A stretch of DNA of 64,000 nucleotides from an uncultured Clostridia bacterium (GCA_934754335.1 CAKVHY010000001.1:120021-184020); one strand, 5' to 3'. Counted from the stretch's first letter, positions 54,519 through 63,757 are shown. Translations and numbers: made by a program. The notes: a model not told the origin generated them from the sequence alone.

Positions 54519-55346
54519 ATGAAAGTAGTAACTATTTGTGGAAGTATGAGATTCGCAAAAGAAATGCAAAGTATTGCTGGGATTTTGGCGATAGATAAAG
54601 GCTGGTGTGTTTTACAATGTGTTTATGATTTGGATTTTGCAAATTTAACAAGTGAAGATTTGAATTTGCTAAAAAAGGAGCATTTAAAAAGAATAGAACT
54701 TTCAGATGCAGTTTATGTTGTAAACATCAATGGATATATTGGGAATTCTACCAGACTTGAAATTGAGTATGCAAAAAAACTAAACAAAGAAGTTGTTTAT
54801 CATGACTTAACCTTATTGTGTGAGAAAAAAGTCGAATTACATAAGCCAACAGTTGATGAATTGTGGTTTAGAAGTGATTGTATGGCAGATGCAAAAACGA
54901 TGTCGTATAATGCTGGTTACAATGTTGAGTATAAAGGATATCATAAAGATACTGGATGCATAGATTTTCCTAAAAGCGAGTGGAATAATTGGGCGGAGGA
55001 AAAATTAAATAACCCTAATTTCTTTTATGCTTATATTTTAGACGTCGAAACTGGAAAGTTTGTTGGTTATGTAAATTTCAACAAAAACTCGGAAACTAAA
55101 AAAGCAACAATGGGAATCGTAATAAGAGACGAATATCGAGGGAAGGGCTATATGCGTCAGTCAATGGAAAAGTTAATTGAAAAAGCAAAAGAATTGGGTG
55201 TAAAAAGCCTTACAGATACTGTTCCTGAAAATCGCCAAAATGCGGTAAGGGTTTTTTATGATTTAGGGTTTGAAAAAGTCGGTGAATTCGTAACTAAAAA
55301 ATTTGATAAAGATGAAGTGGTTTATAATATTGAACTAAAACTTTAA
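54519..55346 (+). CDS. Fusion of a nucleoside-deoxyribosyltransferase-like domain and a GNAT acetyltransferase
   Basis: Residues 1-95 (TICGSMRFAKEM, then LSDAVYVVNINGYIGNSTRLEIEYAKKLN) fit the Rossmann-like nucleoside 2-deoxyribosyltransferase/DUF4406 fold. Residues about 110-275 form a GNAT domain with the acetyl-CoA loop region RDEYRGKGYMRQSM and the C-terminal VRVFYDLGFEKVG. A base- or nucleotide-handling step linked to acetylation is conceivable, but the substrate is unknown. AGAGGG precedes the ATG and a TATACT-type -10 is close. It begins a cassette of small metabolic enzymes. Confidence 0.7.
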   Translation: MKVVTICGSMRFAKEMQSIAGILAIDKGWCVLQCVYDLDFANLTSEDLNLLKKEHLKRIELSDAVYVVNINGYIGNSTRLEIEYAKKLNKEVVYHDLTLLCEKKVELHKPTVDELWFRSDCMADAKTMSYNAGYNVEYKGYHKDTGCIDFPKSEWNNWAEEKLNNPNFFYAYILDVETGKFVGYVNFNKNSETKKATMGIVIRDEYRGKGYMRQSMEKLIEKAKELGVKSLTDTVPENRQNAVRVFYDLGFEKVGEFVTKKFDKDEVVYNIELKL

Positions 55347-55406
55347 TTATACCAATTTGTTAAGAAACTAGATAATAAACTCTTTTAATTATAAAAAGGA
55401 AATTAT

Positions 55407-55883
55407 ATGAAAGTGAAAAATATCGCAATAAATAACGATAAGATAAATTCAAATATTACAAAGAATGTTGAAATAAAATATTCTTTTCCTAAAATTAATG
55501 AATTCATAAAACTTTTTAATAGCGTTGGCTGGGAAAGAACTGTTAAACGAGTTAAAGAAAATAAAAATAGCACTGTTTTTGTAGTCGGTTTATATATTGA
55601 TAAGTGCATAGTTGGCATGGGGCGAGTCGTTGGAGATGGTTCATACTTCACAATTTATGACATTGTTGTCCATAAAGATTATCAAGGTTTTGGGCTAGGT
55701 GGCATTATTATGAAAGAAATTGTAGAATGGTATAAAACGATTGAAGATGATGATACTTTTCTTTATGTTAATGCCAGCAAAAACAAAGAAAATTTTTATG
55801 AAAAATTTGGGTTTGTTGCTAGACCAAATGATGACGTTGGTGCAGGAATGAAATGGTATGGAGAGAAAAATGACATTAAGTGA
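55407..55883 (+). CDS. GNAT family N-acetyltransferase, 158 aa
   Basis: Acetyl-CoA-dependent acyltransferase; the CoA-binding motif is VVHKDYQGFGLGGIIMKEI, and the end shows FYEKFGFVARPN. It has a single GNAT domain of about normal length. AAAAGGAAA precedes the ATG. Its 3' end overlaps the nitroreductase gene start by 14 bp, so the two are co-translated. The substrate is unknown. Confidence 0.85.
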   Translation: MKVKNIAINNDKINSNITKNVEIKYSFPKINEFIKLFNSVGWERTVKRVKENKNSTVFVVGLYIDKCIVGMGRVVGDGSYFTIYDIVVHKDYQGFGLGGIIMKEIVEWYKTIEDDDTFLYVNASKNKENFYEKFGFVARPNDDVGAGMKWYGEKNDIK

Positions 55884-56430
55884 TGAAGTATATAAACTTA
55901 TAACAACTAGGCACAGTTGCCGAAAATTTCAAGATAAAGAAGTTTTACATGATGACATTATAAAAATAATAAATTGTGGATTATCCGCACCAAGCGCAAT
56001 GAATAGGCAACCTTGGTTTTTTGTGGTAGTTAAAGATAGAAAAATAATAAGTAAATTAAATAGTTTAGCAAAAAAGTCTTTTAAATGTTCAGGCGAACAG
56101 TGGCGTATAAAATGGGCAAAACAACCAGATTTTTCACCATTTTATAATCCCAATGCTCTTATTTTGGTTTGCAATAAAAAAGATATTCAATATTCAAAAA
56201 ATGATTGTTGTTTCGCTGTACAGAATATGTCAATAATGGCAGAAAGTTTGGGTTTGGGTACATGTATAATTCAAGATATATGCTGGGCGATTGATGAAAA
56301 TAATAAAAGTGGGTTTCAAATTCCAAATGATTATGAAATTTACCTTGCATTATCTATTGGTTATCCATATATAATTAATAACAACAAAAAAATTATTGAT
56401 GCTACAAAATACACAATTATTGGAGAATAA
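55870..56430 (+). CDS. Nitroreductase family FMN-dependent oxidoreductase, 186 aa
   Basis: FMN-binding NAD(P)H oxidoreductase. RHSCRKFQDKE near the N-terminus is the phosphate-binding motif, followed by GLSAPSAMNRQPWFFVVV and a C-terminal half with AQ-like ALSIGYP. Start 55870 is chosen because GGAG lies 6 nt upstream. It could reduce nitro-compounds, quinones or flavins; the substrate is not known. It is encoded between two GNAT genes and the next gene's ribosome site lies in its last codons. Confidence 0.85.
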   Translation: MTLSDEVYKLITTRHSCRKFQDKEVLHDDIIKIINCGLSAPSAMNRQPWFFVVVKDRKIISKLNSLAKKSFKCSGEQWRIKWAKQPDFSPFYNPNALILVCNKKDIQYSKNDCCFAVQNMSIMAESLGLGTCIIQDICWAIDENNKSGFQIPNDYEIYLALSIGYPYIINNNKKIIDATKYTIIGE

Positions 56431-56431
56431 T

Positions 56432-56914
56432 ATGCAAATTTTAGAATTAGAACAAAAACATTTTGAACAAGTTAAAGATTTACTTGTTGACTTGCAAAAA
56501 TACGTTATTTCAATTGATAAGTATAATCTCAACATCATTTCAAAAGATTATAGAGAAAAATATTTTGAGTTTATGCTTAATGACTGCAAGTTCAATCAAG
56601 GGAAGACATTTGTTGCAATAGATAGAAATAAAGTTGTAGGTTTTGTTTCAGGCTTTGTTCAAGAATATGACGAAAGAGACAAATTAGATTATTCTTGTCC
56701 TAAAAAAGGAATAGTTGCAGAATTGATTGTTGATAAAAACTGTCGAGCAAATGGTGTTGGGACAAAATTATTAAAGTATATTGAAAACTATTTTAAATCT
56801 ATTGATTGCGAATTCGTTCAAATTGATGTGTTTGCCTATAATGAACATGCAAAAAAGTTTTATTATAAAAATGGTTACGAAGATAGAATGGTAACAGTAT
56901 TTAAGAAAATGTAA
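56432..56914 (+). CDS. GNAT family N-acetyltransferase, 160 aa
   Basis: The ATG at 56432 follows GGAG by 6 nt and begins 1 nt after the nitroreductase stop; an earlier Met at 56396 lacks a ribosome site. CoA-binding motif IVDKNCRANGVGTKLLKYI and end FYYKNGYEDRMVTVFKK are typical. It is the last gene of the acetyltransferase/nitroreductase cassette, before a terminator. Confidence 0.87.
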   Translation: MQILELEQKHFEQVKDLLVDLQKYVISIDKYNLNIISKDYREKYFEFMLNDCKFNQGKTFVAIDRNKVVGFVSGFVQEYDERDKLDYSCPKKGIVAELIVDKNCRANGVGTKLLKYIENYFKSIDCEFVQIDVFAYNEHAKKFYYKNGYEDRMVTVFKKM

Positions 56915-56961
56915 TTCGGCTGTTTATTATGCTATTTTAAATAATCTCGAGATAAAAAACA

Positions 56962-56995
56962 AAAGTTGATGCCTCAACTTTCAGTTTTTTTTTTT
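56962..56995 (+). terminator. Terminator of the GNAT-nitroreductase cassette
   Basis: AAAGTTGA / TCAACTTT stem with loop TGCC, and a run of twelve T shortly after. Confidence 0.8.
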
Positions 56996-57154
56996 CGAGA
57001 ACCCAATGCACACTAAACAGGTACATTTTATGTCTTTTTCCTGATTAATCAAAATAATTAATCCTCTTTTATTCATGCATAACAGCGCCGATTTTACCAA
57101 CTTAAAACTAAAATAGCATAAACTTGTGCCCTATGACAAGAAAACCTTATATTT

Positions 57155-57240
57155 ACTAGCAAACTCGCTAGTATTTTTTAATTAGGTACACAAAAATTTT
57201 GAAACTTGACACCTATTGACACCTATATAGGTGTTTTTTG
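57155..57240 (+). terminator. Two further hairpins and a 10-bp tandem repeat
   Basis: ACTAGC/GCTAGT (57155-57172) followed by T, then a 16-bp palindrome of ACACCTA type (57219-57234) followed by six T. The direct repeat TTGACACCTA occurs twice in tandem at 57206-57225. A long hairpin built on GTCTC ... GAGAC lies at 57318-57351. The 56915-57444 gap has no gene. Confidence 0.55.
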
Positions 57241-57444
57241 CTATTTTTAGTGTTCTAAAACTGCCTAAAACTTTATAAAACGGTTCACTTCTATTTAAGA
57301 ATTTAATACCAAAAGTCTCTCAAATAACTTGTTAAACCAAGTTTTTTGAGACCTTAATGGTAATAGGGTTTTATTATAAAACCAATGTGTGCAAATAAAT
57401 GTAATGTTATTTAACCCTTATTTTATAAAATATTGCATATATTA

Positions 57445-57496
57445 TTGACTTTTAGGGAATAAATGACTACAATATAAATATAATTATTCCCTAAAA
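57445..57496 (+). promoter_or_regulatory. Promoter and operator of the putative defence operon
   Basis: TTGACT (57445-57450), 17-bp spacer, TACAAT (57468-57473). A perfect 13-bp inverted repeat, TTTTAGGGAATAA (57450-57462) and TTATTCCCTAAAA (57484-57496), brackets the -10 box and start site, with arm-to-arm spacing of 34 bp (about three helical turns). A dimeric repressor would block this promoter. Confidence 0.75.
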
Positions 57497-57513
57497 TATA
57501 AAGGAGCTACAAA

Positions 57514-58452
57514 ATGAGCAATTTTAATAATATTCAAGAATTATTAAGAAAGAAAGCCGATTTACAAACAAGACTAAATTTAATTCCTTATACAGGCACT
57601 CCCGAAATCAAAGAAAATAAGAGTGGCAAGTATTTGTATATTCGAAAAAGAGAATTTGGAAAACTAACATCTCAATATGTAGATAAGTTTTCACATGAGT
57701 TATATCAAACTCTTTTAAGATATTCAAAAGAAGCAAGAGAATTACAAAAAGCAATAAGACAAATTGAAAAAGAACTTGCATTGCTAGGATTTGTTTCAGA
57801 TGAGTTATCACCAGATGTTCTTTTAAATTTGGATTTTGCAAGAGTAAATATGAAAGCCAACATTTATGACCAAGCCATTTTGGAAGGTGTTGCAACAACA
57901 TATCCACAAACAGAAACGATTATAGAAAATGGCAAAGTTAGTGGCATGAGAGCAACTGATGTTCAGAAAATTCTTAATCTTAAACACGCTTGGGAATTCA
58001 TTATGGATAAGGACGTTATCGGGTCTAAAACAGATTTTTATATCCTTTCTTATATTGCAGGACTTGTAAATGAAGGCTTTTATGAGGAAGGTGGTAGGAT
58101 TAGAGGTGTTCCTGTTTCAATCGGTGGTTCGACCTATGTCCCACCTATTCCAAATGAAATTGATGTTAAGGTAACAATAAACAACATAATTGCTAGTGAT
58201 GTTTCGAATATTGATAAAGCAATAGAATTGTGTTTATATTGTATGAAAACTCAAATTTTCAACGATGGCAATAAACGAGCTTCTGTTATATTCGCAAATC
58301 ACTTTTTAATTTCGCAAGGCGAAGGACTAATAGTTATCCCAGAAAAAGAAGTGCCAGAATTCAAAAAACTTTTAGTAAATTATTACGAAAACAAAGACAC
58401 CAACACAATTAAAACTTTTATGAAAAACAAGTGTTGGAGAAAATTTAGATAG
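57514..58452 (+). CDS. Fic-like protein with Gln at the catalytic His position, 312 aa
   Basis: The C-terminal half has a Fic core helix reading QIFNDGNKRAS. This keeps the F-x-D/E-G-N-x-R anion hole of Fic/Doc proteins, but the His that acts as base is Gln. The upstream helix TIIEN resembles a diverged inhibitory motif. Residues 1-120 are helical and unlike common Fic N-termini. AAAGGAG precedes the ATG. Without His, classical AMP transfer would be impaired, so another activity or a binding role is possible. It is the first gene of an operator-controlled three-gene unit. Confidence 0.75.
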   Translation: MSNFNNIQELLRKKADLQTRLNLIPYTGTPEIKENKSGKYLYIRKREFGKLTSQYVDKFSHELYQTLLRYSKEARELQKAIRQIEKELALLGFVSDELSPDVLLNLDFARVNMKANIYDQAILEGVATTYPQTETIIENGKVSGMRATDVQKILNLKHAWEFIMDKDVIGSKTDFYILSYIAGLVNEGFYEEGGRIRGVPVSIGGSTYVPPIPNEIDVKVTINNIIASDVSNIDKAIELCLYCMKTQIFNDGNKRASVIFANHFLISQGEGLIVIPEKEVPEFKKLLVNYYENKDTNTIKTFMKNKCWRKFR

Positions 58453-58471
58453 AAATAATAGGGAAACACAT

Positions 58472-59131
58472 ATGAGATTTGAATTTTTTATAAAAGTTTT
58501 TGACAATATAACCTATGCACAAAATTTTCTATATAAGGGAGAAATGCTTTTTCGCCCTGCTACATATTTTAAGGAATGTGATGATATTCGCCAAGACAAA
58601 GATGAAGGCGTTTTAGATGAAAGCATACATAAGCAGTTGCCCAAAGATTGCAAAAGATTAATTTTACGAGGGGCTAGTGGTGGAAAAACATTTATTGTTG
58701 ATTTAGAAAGTTTTAAACGTGAAAAACCCGACTTTATCGATGCAAATGATTTAACATTTAATATTAAATATATATCCGATTTTAAAATTTATTGTTTGGC
58801 ATACATAAATGACTCCATGCCAAATTTATCAAAAATTTTTAATCGTTTAAAAAAATACGGTCATTATGCTGTTTTAATAGGTTATTGTAAAGGCTTCATT
58901 GAACAAGTTAAAAAAGCTCTTAACAACTCTGAAAGCGGACTTGTTAAATATAATGATATAATAACCGAAAAATCTCCCTTTGATAAGGCTAAAAAATTCA
59001 GTAATGAAAGCGAATTTAGATTTGTTACTACAGACAATTTAAAAGACAATTTTTTATATGTGGGACCTGTTAATGGAATAATTTCAAGTATTGAAGAAAT
59101 TGAAAAAACATTATTAAAAAGGGTTAAATAA
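58472..59131 (+). CDS. Hypothetical protein of the putative defence operon, 219 aa
   Basis: Unknown mixed alpha/beta protein; features such as LFRPATYFKECDD near the N-terminus and ESEFRFVT near the C-terminus recall the DUF2971-type layout, but I would not assign it. AGGGAAACAC lies before the ATG. It follows the Fic-like gene by 20 bp and precedes the nuclease-like gene by 26 bp, so it is the middle gene of the operon. Confidence 0.6.
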   Translation: MRFEFFIKVFDNITYAQNFLYKGEMLFRPATYFKECDDIRQDKDEGVLDESIHKQLPKDCKRLILRGASGGKTFIVDLESFKREKPDFIDANDLTFNIKYISDFKIYCLAYINDSMPNLSKIFNRLKKYGHYAVLIGYCKGFIEQVKKALNNSESGLVKYNDIITEKSPFDKAKKFSNESEFRFVTTDNLKDNFLYVGPVNGIISSIEEIEKTLLKRVK

Positions 59132-59156
59132 AACTTTTATTAAGGAGAATTCTGTT

Positions 59157-60344
59157 ATGAAAACTAACTCTGAAAACATTTGTAATGAATTGGGTGCTAA
59201 ATTTTTTTGTAAAGATTATGTATATGAGAATCTATACTATTATGACATAGATAAAAATAAAAAAGAGTTATGTGATGGGCTTTTTGATTATGCAGGAACA
59301 TATATCGTATTACAAATTAAAGAAAGGTCGAAAACGCAAAAAGGTACAAAAACGAACGAACAATGGTTGCAGGATATCGTTTATGGTGATAAGGATAGTG
59401 CTAAAACACAAATTATAAAAACGATTGAAACATTAAAAAACAATGATTTGATTGTTAATGATTTATATCATCAAAAAGTTCAATTGCATAAAGATTATCT
59501 TGTGTATCCTGTTATAGTTTTTGATAATGATGATATAAACACTTACAATAAGACGATTGATGTCGGAGATTATATTATAAATGTTTTTAATTTAAAAGAT
59601 TTTAAAATCATGATGGAAGTTTTAGGACATCCCTATGATATATTCTATTATTTAAAAACTAGATGTGAATATCTAAATGAAACTAGTCATTTCCCTATGT
59701 TGTTCATTGGTGATGGAGAAACAACAACCACTATGTCTCATATTGACACAGAACAAGATTTTGCATATGCTATATTCAATACGATATATGATGGAAAAGC
59801 AGAGAACCAAAATTATGCATTAACCATGATGAAAATAATTAAGGATTTTAGAGAAAAGGAAATCAAACATAATATCAATTACAAAAAGATATTAGAAATA
59901 CTGCAGTTAATAGAGCCCAGATATGCTAAGAAGTTTGTGGAAGATATTTTATATGGCCTAAATCAGGCAACCTCAGATAAATTTGATGCGACGAAAGGTA
60001 TTAAGCTGATTCCTAAAAATTATATCAACAATACTATATGCAAGCCTATAAATATTATTTTTGTTTCAACTGGTTTAAATATTCCTAAAGAAATTAATAA
60101 ATACTGCCATATACTTTCTGATGCAAAACAATTAAAATACAATGAAGATTGCGTTATTTTATTAATTTTAATTTCTGGAAATCAAAAAGAGTTTTATATC
60201 AATTGGGCTTATTATGAAAATACCAAATTTGTGTATGACGAAAAATTATATGAATTTTGGAACTATGCAGGCATGTATAATGGCTCTATTACAAAAAATG
60301 AATTTGAAAAATATTGTGATAAGTTCCCTTATCAGAACATTTAA
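59157..60344 (+). CDS. Putative PD-(D/E)xK nuclease-like protein, 395 aa
   Basis: Near the N-terminus the order Glu..., CDGLFDYAG, YIVLQIKERS matches the acidic residue followed by [EQ]-x-K of PD-(D/E)xK nucleases (Asp in CDGLFD, Gln-Ile-Lys). A basic KTQKGTKTNEQW stretch follows. The remaining ~250 residues are not recognised. AAGGAG precedes the ATG. Its place behind the Fic-like and unknown genes suggests an effector in a defence-type operon. The nuclease role is inference from one motif. Confidence 0.5.
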   Translation: MKTNSENICNELGAKFFCKDYVYENLYYYDIDKNKKELCDGLFDYAGTYIVLQIKERSKTQKGTKTNEQWLQDIVYGDKDSAKTQIIKTIETLKNNDLIVNDLYHQKVQLHKDYLVYPVIVFDNDDINTYNKTIDVGDYIINVFNLKDFKIMMEVLGHPYDIFYYLKTRCEYLNETSHFPMLFIGDGETTTTMSHIDTEQDFAYAIFNTIYDGKAENQNYALTMMKIIKDFREKEIKHNINYKKILEILQLIEPRYAKKFVEDILYGLNQATSDKFDATKGIKLIPKNYINNTICKPINIIFVSTGLNIPKEINKYCHILSDAKQLKYNEDCVILLILISGNQKEFYINWAYYENTKFVYDEKLYEFWNYAGMYNGSITKNEFEKYCDKFPYQNI

Positions 60345-60527
60345 TAGTATTTTTAAATTATATATTATGAAATAATGTGACATATTTTATTGATTTCCAT
60401 TTAATCTTTAGATTATGTTAAAATAATAATTTATCTCTAACAAAGAGATAAAATCTCTAAAACATAGATACAAAAACAATCCAAATATTTAAGTTTTGTG
60501 TTATAATGTAACAAAAAGGAGATATCT

Positions 60528-60605
60528 ATGGGACTTGGTAGAAAAATCGCCGAATTGAGAAAACAGAATAATTTATCTCAATAAGACTTTGGTAAACAGC
60601 ATTGC
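60528..60605 (+). pseudogene. XRE regulator N-terminal fragment, nonsense-truncated
   Basis: AAAAAGGAG precedes an ATG reading MGLGRKIAELRKQNNLSQ, the first two helices of a Cro/CI repressor, then an in-frame TAA at the codon after Gln-18; DFGKQ follows. The helix-turn-helix is never completed. The coding frame changes to a Fic-like C-terminus within the next 20 bp, so a deletion joined two genes. Confidence 0.65.
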
Positions 60606-61001
60606 TTGCTAGTTGGAAACCAATATTTGCTTGGATACCTATCGAAAGCATTATTAAAGATAACCAAGAAGATTATTACAATGCAATCACTTTATCTACT
60701 AGTCAGGGCAAATCTAATATCTTCATTGAGTTTATGCTAGATGTAATTAACAAAGCAATTAAAGATATAATAACCGACACTAGAAATCACTATAACCATA
60801 TCAACAATCAAATTACAGAACTTATGAAAGTGATTGAAAGTTATCCACAATCAGCAACAGAACTCATGGAAAAATTAAACCTAAAAATCTCGTTTAGGAT
60901 TTAGAAAAAACTATTTGCAACCCGCCTTAGACGCTGGACTAATTGGAATGACCGAACCTGACAAACCAACCAGCAAAAATCAAAAGTATTTTAAAATTTA
61001 A
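60602..61001 (+). pseudogene. Fic family protein C-terminal fragment with frameshift
   Basis: The frame at 60602-60904 reads FAWIPIESIIKDNQEDYYNA and IEFMLDVINKAIKDII, the usual end of full-length Fic proteins with a C-terminal winged helix. It breaks at 60902-60904. A shifted frame to 61001 continues RKNYLQPALDAGLIGMTEPD and QKYFKI, the expected last segment. The Fic core helix is absent. This is a relic of a second, canonical Fic gene in the island. Confidence 0.7.
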
Positions 61002-61019
61002 CTATTAGAGGAAAAAACA

Positions 61020-63743
61020 TTGAAGAGAATTAGTGCTGAAAAAGAAATACAATATATATCTAGGGTAATTGAGAAGAATATAACATATTATAATAATTTA
61101 CAGGATAAGGGTTTTTTATCTGAAAATATTCTTTCACAATTAAGGAATTTAGTTGAAGATGTAGTTATTCTAATTAACAATAAAGAGAATAATCTATCAT
61201 TGGATACTCACTATAATAATATTGCTCCATCTATAGAATTTATTGAAAAAGAATCAAAATATAAATTTATTATAGAGTTTTATGAATACTTAAAAGGAAC
61301 AGCTTCACATTATACTCCAAGTGAAGATGGTGCTGAAAAGCTTGTAAGTTTTTATTACAGATATATTTGTCTAGTTAAAATTTTTTTGAAGGATAACTAT
61401 AATATTGACATTATTCAAAACATTGAAGATTTTCCAATTTATGATGACAAATCCATGAAGGAAAATTATGATATTATAGGTAATGCTGTGCAAGAGATTG
61501 GTAATAAACCACATTTTATCAAAGGAAAATTCTATGTTCAAAAGGAAAATACGATTTACTCAAAAGGAAAAGTTTTTTATGAAATTACACTAACAAAGGC
61601 AACAGATTATGTTAATAAATTTGAAAGAATTACAATGTATTCTTCTGTTTATATTCCAGATAATTATGCCGTAAATATATCGTGTGTGGATAAAGAAGTC
61701 AAAATAAATGTTGGTAAAATAAAAGTTAAGATAATAAATGACTATAAAGTTGCGATTAGAGTTTGCGAATTAAAAAATTTGTTTAAAGCACTTGGTGTTC
61801 AGAAGAATTTTGATGAAGAATATAGAGAATATAGAAATTTGATGGATTATTTAAAAACCAACAACTGTACTATTACTGATATTTTAGTTTCTTCTCCAGA
61901 GGAATACGAAAAAACTAAAGATTTATTGTCTTTAAAAGCTGAAAATCATATTATTACAGAATCATTTGACAAAATTAGGTATAACATTATAAACGAATTG
62001 CCTGGTCATAACATTTTAAGATACATTACTACGAAAATGGAAAATCTAGTTATTAGGGATCAATTAGATGCTGACACAAATTATGTATTTAAAAGGTTAT
62101 ACTTTAAACCTGGATGTGGGTTGTTTGATACTCTTCCATATGCCATGTCATTACTAAAACACAACATGTCATGGTTTCATTTAATGAAATCAATTGATAT
62201 GTCAAATAAAGAATATCAGTTTTTATATCGTAAGATACAATACAATATAGAAAATGAAAAGATATTATACACTCCTATTAAGGAACTTGAAGAATTTGAT
62301 AACATACCTGAATTAGTTGAAAAATTTAATCAAGAGTATTTATCTATTAAAAGAAATGGTGAAAATACTTTAGCAATTGAAAACAACTTTATTTATATAC
62401 AATCTTATGAAAGTAAATCAATAGATATAATTCGTCAACTAGAACAATATTCAAACGATCTAGATAAAGATTTAAGAAATGTTGTAGATTGTTATACTGA
62501 CTTTTATTTAGATAAATCATCTATATCTTCAGATAAAATAGATGTTTTAAATACAATATTCAAAAAAGGTAATATTGCTTTAATATATGGTTCTGCAGGT
62601 ACTGGTAAAACTAAAATGATTGAACTATTATCGGAAGCGTTTGAAAACTATAATAAATATTTTATATCCGTGACTAATGCTGCAGTAAGTAATTTATCAA
62701 CTAGAATACATGGAAAAAATTGCAGATTTAGTACAGTAAGCGAATTTAAAAGTTATGATACAAGTGAATGTGAAATCTTGTTTATCGATGAATGTAGTAT
62801 GATTAGCAATGAAGACATTATATCAGTTTTATCTAAACAACGATATAAGGCAATCGTTATGGTTGGAGATATTTGTCAAATAGAATCAATTAAATATAGT
62901 AATTGGTTTCAATTGTGTAATAGATATTTTGAAGCTGGTATTAAATATGAGTTATCATACATACACAGAACTACAGATGAAGACTTATTAGATTTATGGG
63001 ATTGTGTGCGAAAGAATAAAGAACGAGCAATAGCTATTATGAATAATCAAGAGTATACTCAACCATTATCGGACCAAATATTTGAAAAAGGAATTGATGA
63101 TGAGATTGTTTTATGTTTGAATTATGATGGCATGTATGGCATTAATAATATAAATAAGATAAGACAAGGAGCAAATCCAAATCCCGAGTTTACATTTGGT
63201 GTTGATACTTACAAAATTGGAGATAGAATTTTATTTAATGATTGTCCAAGATTTAAAGATTTTTTATACAACAATTTGAAAGGCATAGTACAGGATATTG
63301 ATATAGATGAAGAAAATCGTTGTTGGTGGTTTACAATAGAAATTGATGAAGCGGATGTTGATATGGACTATTGTCCTTTAGATGTTAAAGTTTATGAAAG
63401 TGAAAAAGATGATAAAATTAATGTATGTTTCAAAGTAAATGAGTATGTTGACAAAGATGATGATGAAAATGAATATGGACATATTATACCATTTAATTTA
63501 GCGTATGCTATTTCAATTCACAAAGCTCAAGGCTTAGAGTATGAATCTGTTAAAATAGTAATAACTTCAAATATTGAGGACAGAATTACTAAAAATATTT
63601 TTTACACAGCTATAACACGTTCTAAAAAATTTTTAAAAATCTATTGGAATTCTGATAGTCAAACTAAAATCTTCGATAGTTTTAGTAAAAATAATAGTAA
63701 TAGAGATATAGCTATAATAAGGCAAAAAATGAAGACTGATTAA
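61020..63743 (+). CDS. Large SF1 helicase/AAA ATPase, 907 aa
   Basis: The start is TTG with AGAGG 8 nt upstream. Residues 1-510 are an unrecognised, mostly helical region. The helicase core follows: Walker A GSAGTGKTKM (about 526), LFIDECSMIS (Walker B), MVGDICQIES (motif III), YIHRTT (motif IV), AISIHKAQGLEYESVKIV (motif V) and FYTAITRSKKFLKI (motif VI). The set is of the RecD/UvrD-type superfamily 1. A DNA-translocating role is well supported; a role in phage or plasmid defence is inferred from the Fic/nuclease neighbours. Confidence 0.8.
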   Translation: MKRISAEKEIQYISRVIEKNITYYNNLQDKGFLSENILSQLRNLVEDVVILINNKENNLSLDTHYNNIAPSIEFIEKESKYKFIIEFYEYLKGTASHYTPSEDGAEKLVSFYYRYICLVKIFLKDNYNIDIIQNIEDFPIYDDKSMKENYDIIGNAVQEIGNKPHFIKGKFYVQKENTIYSKGKVFYEITLTKATDYVNKFERITMYSSVYIPDNYAVNISCVDKEVKINVGKIKVKIINDYKVAIRVCELKNLFKALGVQKNFDEEYREYRNLMDYLKTNNCTITDILVSSPEEYEKTKDLLSLKAENHIITESFDKIRYNIINELPGHNILRYITTKMENLVIRDQLDADTNYVFKRLYFKPGCGLFDTLPYAMSLLKHNMSWFHLMKSIDMSNKEYQFLYRKIQYNIENEKILYTPIKELEEFDNIPELVEKFNQEYLSIKRNGENTLAIENNFIYIQSYESKSIDIIRQLEQYSNDLDKDLRNVVDCYTDFYLDKSSISSDKIDVLNTIFKKGNIALIYGSAGTGKTKMIELLSEAFENYNKYFISVTNAAVSNLSTRIHGKNCRFSTVSEFKSYDTSECEILFIDECSMISNEDIISVLSKQRYKAIVMVGDICQIESIKYSNWFQLCNRYFEAGIKYELSYIHRTTDEDLLDLWDCVRKNKERAIAIMNNQEYTQPLSDQIFEKGIDDEIVLCLNYDGMYGINNINKIRQGANPNPEFTFGVDTYKIGDRILFNDCPRFKDFLYNNLKGIVQDIDIDEENRCWWFTIEIDEADVDMDYCPLDVKVYESEKDDKINVCFKVNEYVDKDDDENEYGHIIPFNLAYAISIHKAQGLEYESVKIVITSNIEDRITKNIFYTAITRSKKFLKIYWNSDSQTKIFDSFSKNNSNRDIAIIRQKMKTD

Positions 63744-63757
63744 AGTCTTCTTTTTTG
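63731..63757 (+). terminator. Terminator of the helicase gene
   Basis: GAAGACT / AGTCTTC stem containing the stop codon in its loop, then six T. It is placed between convergent genes. Confidence 0.75.
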
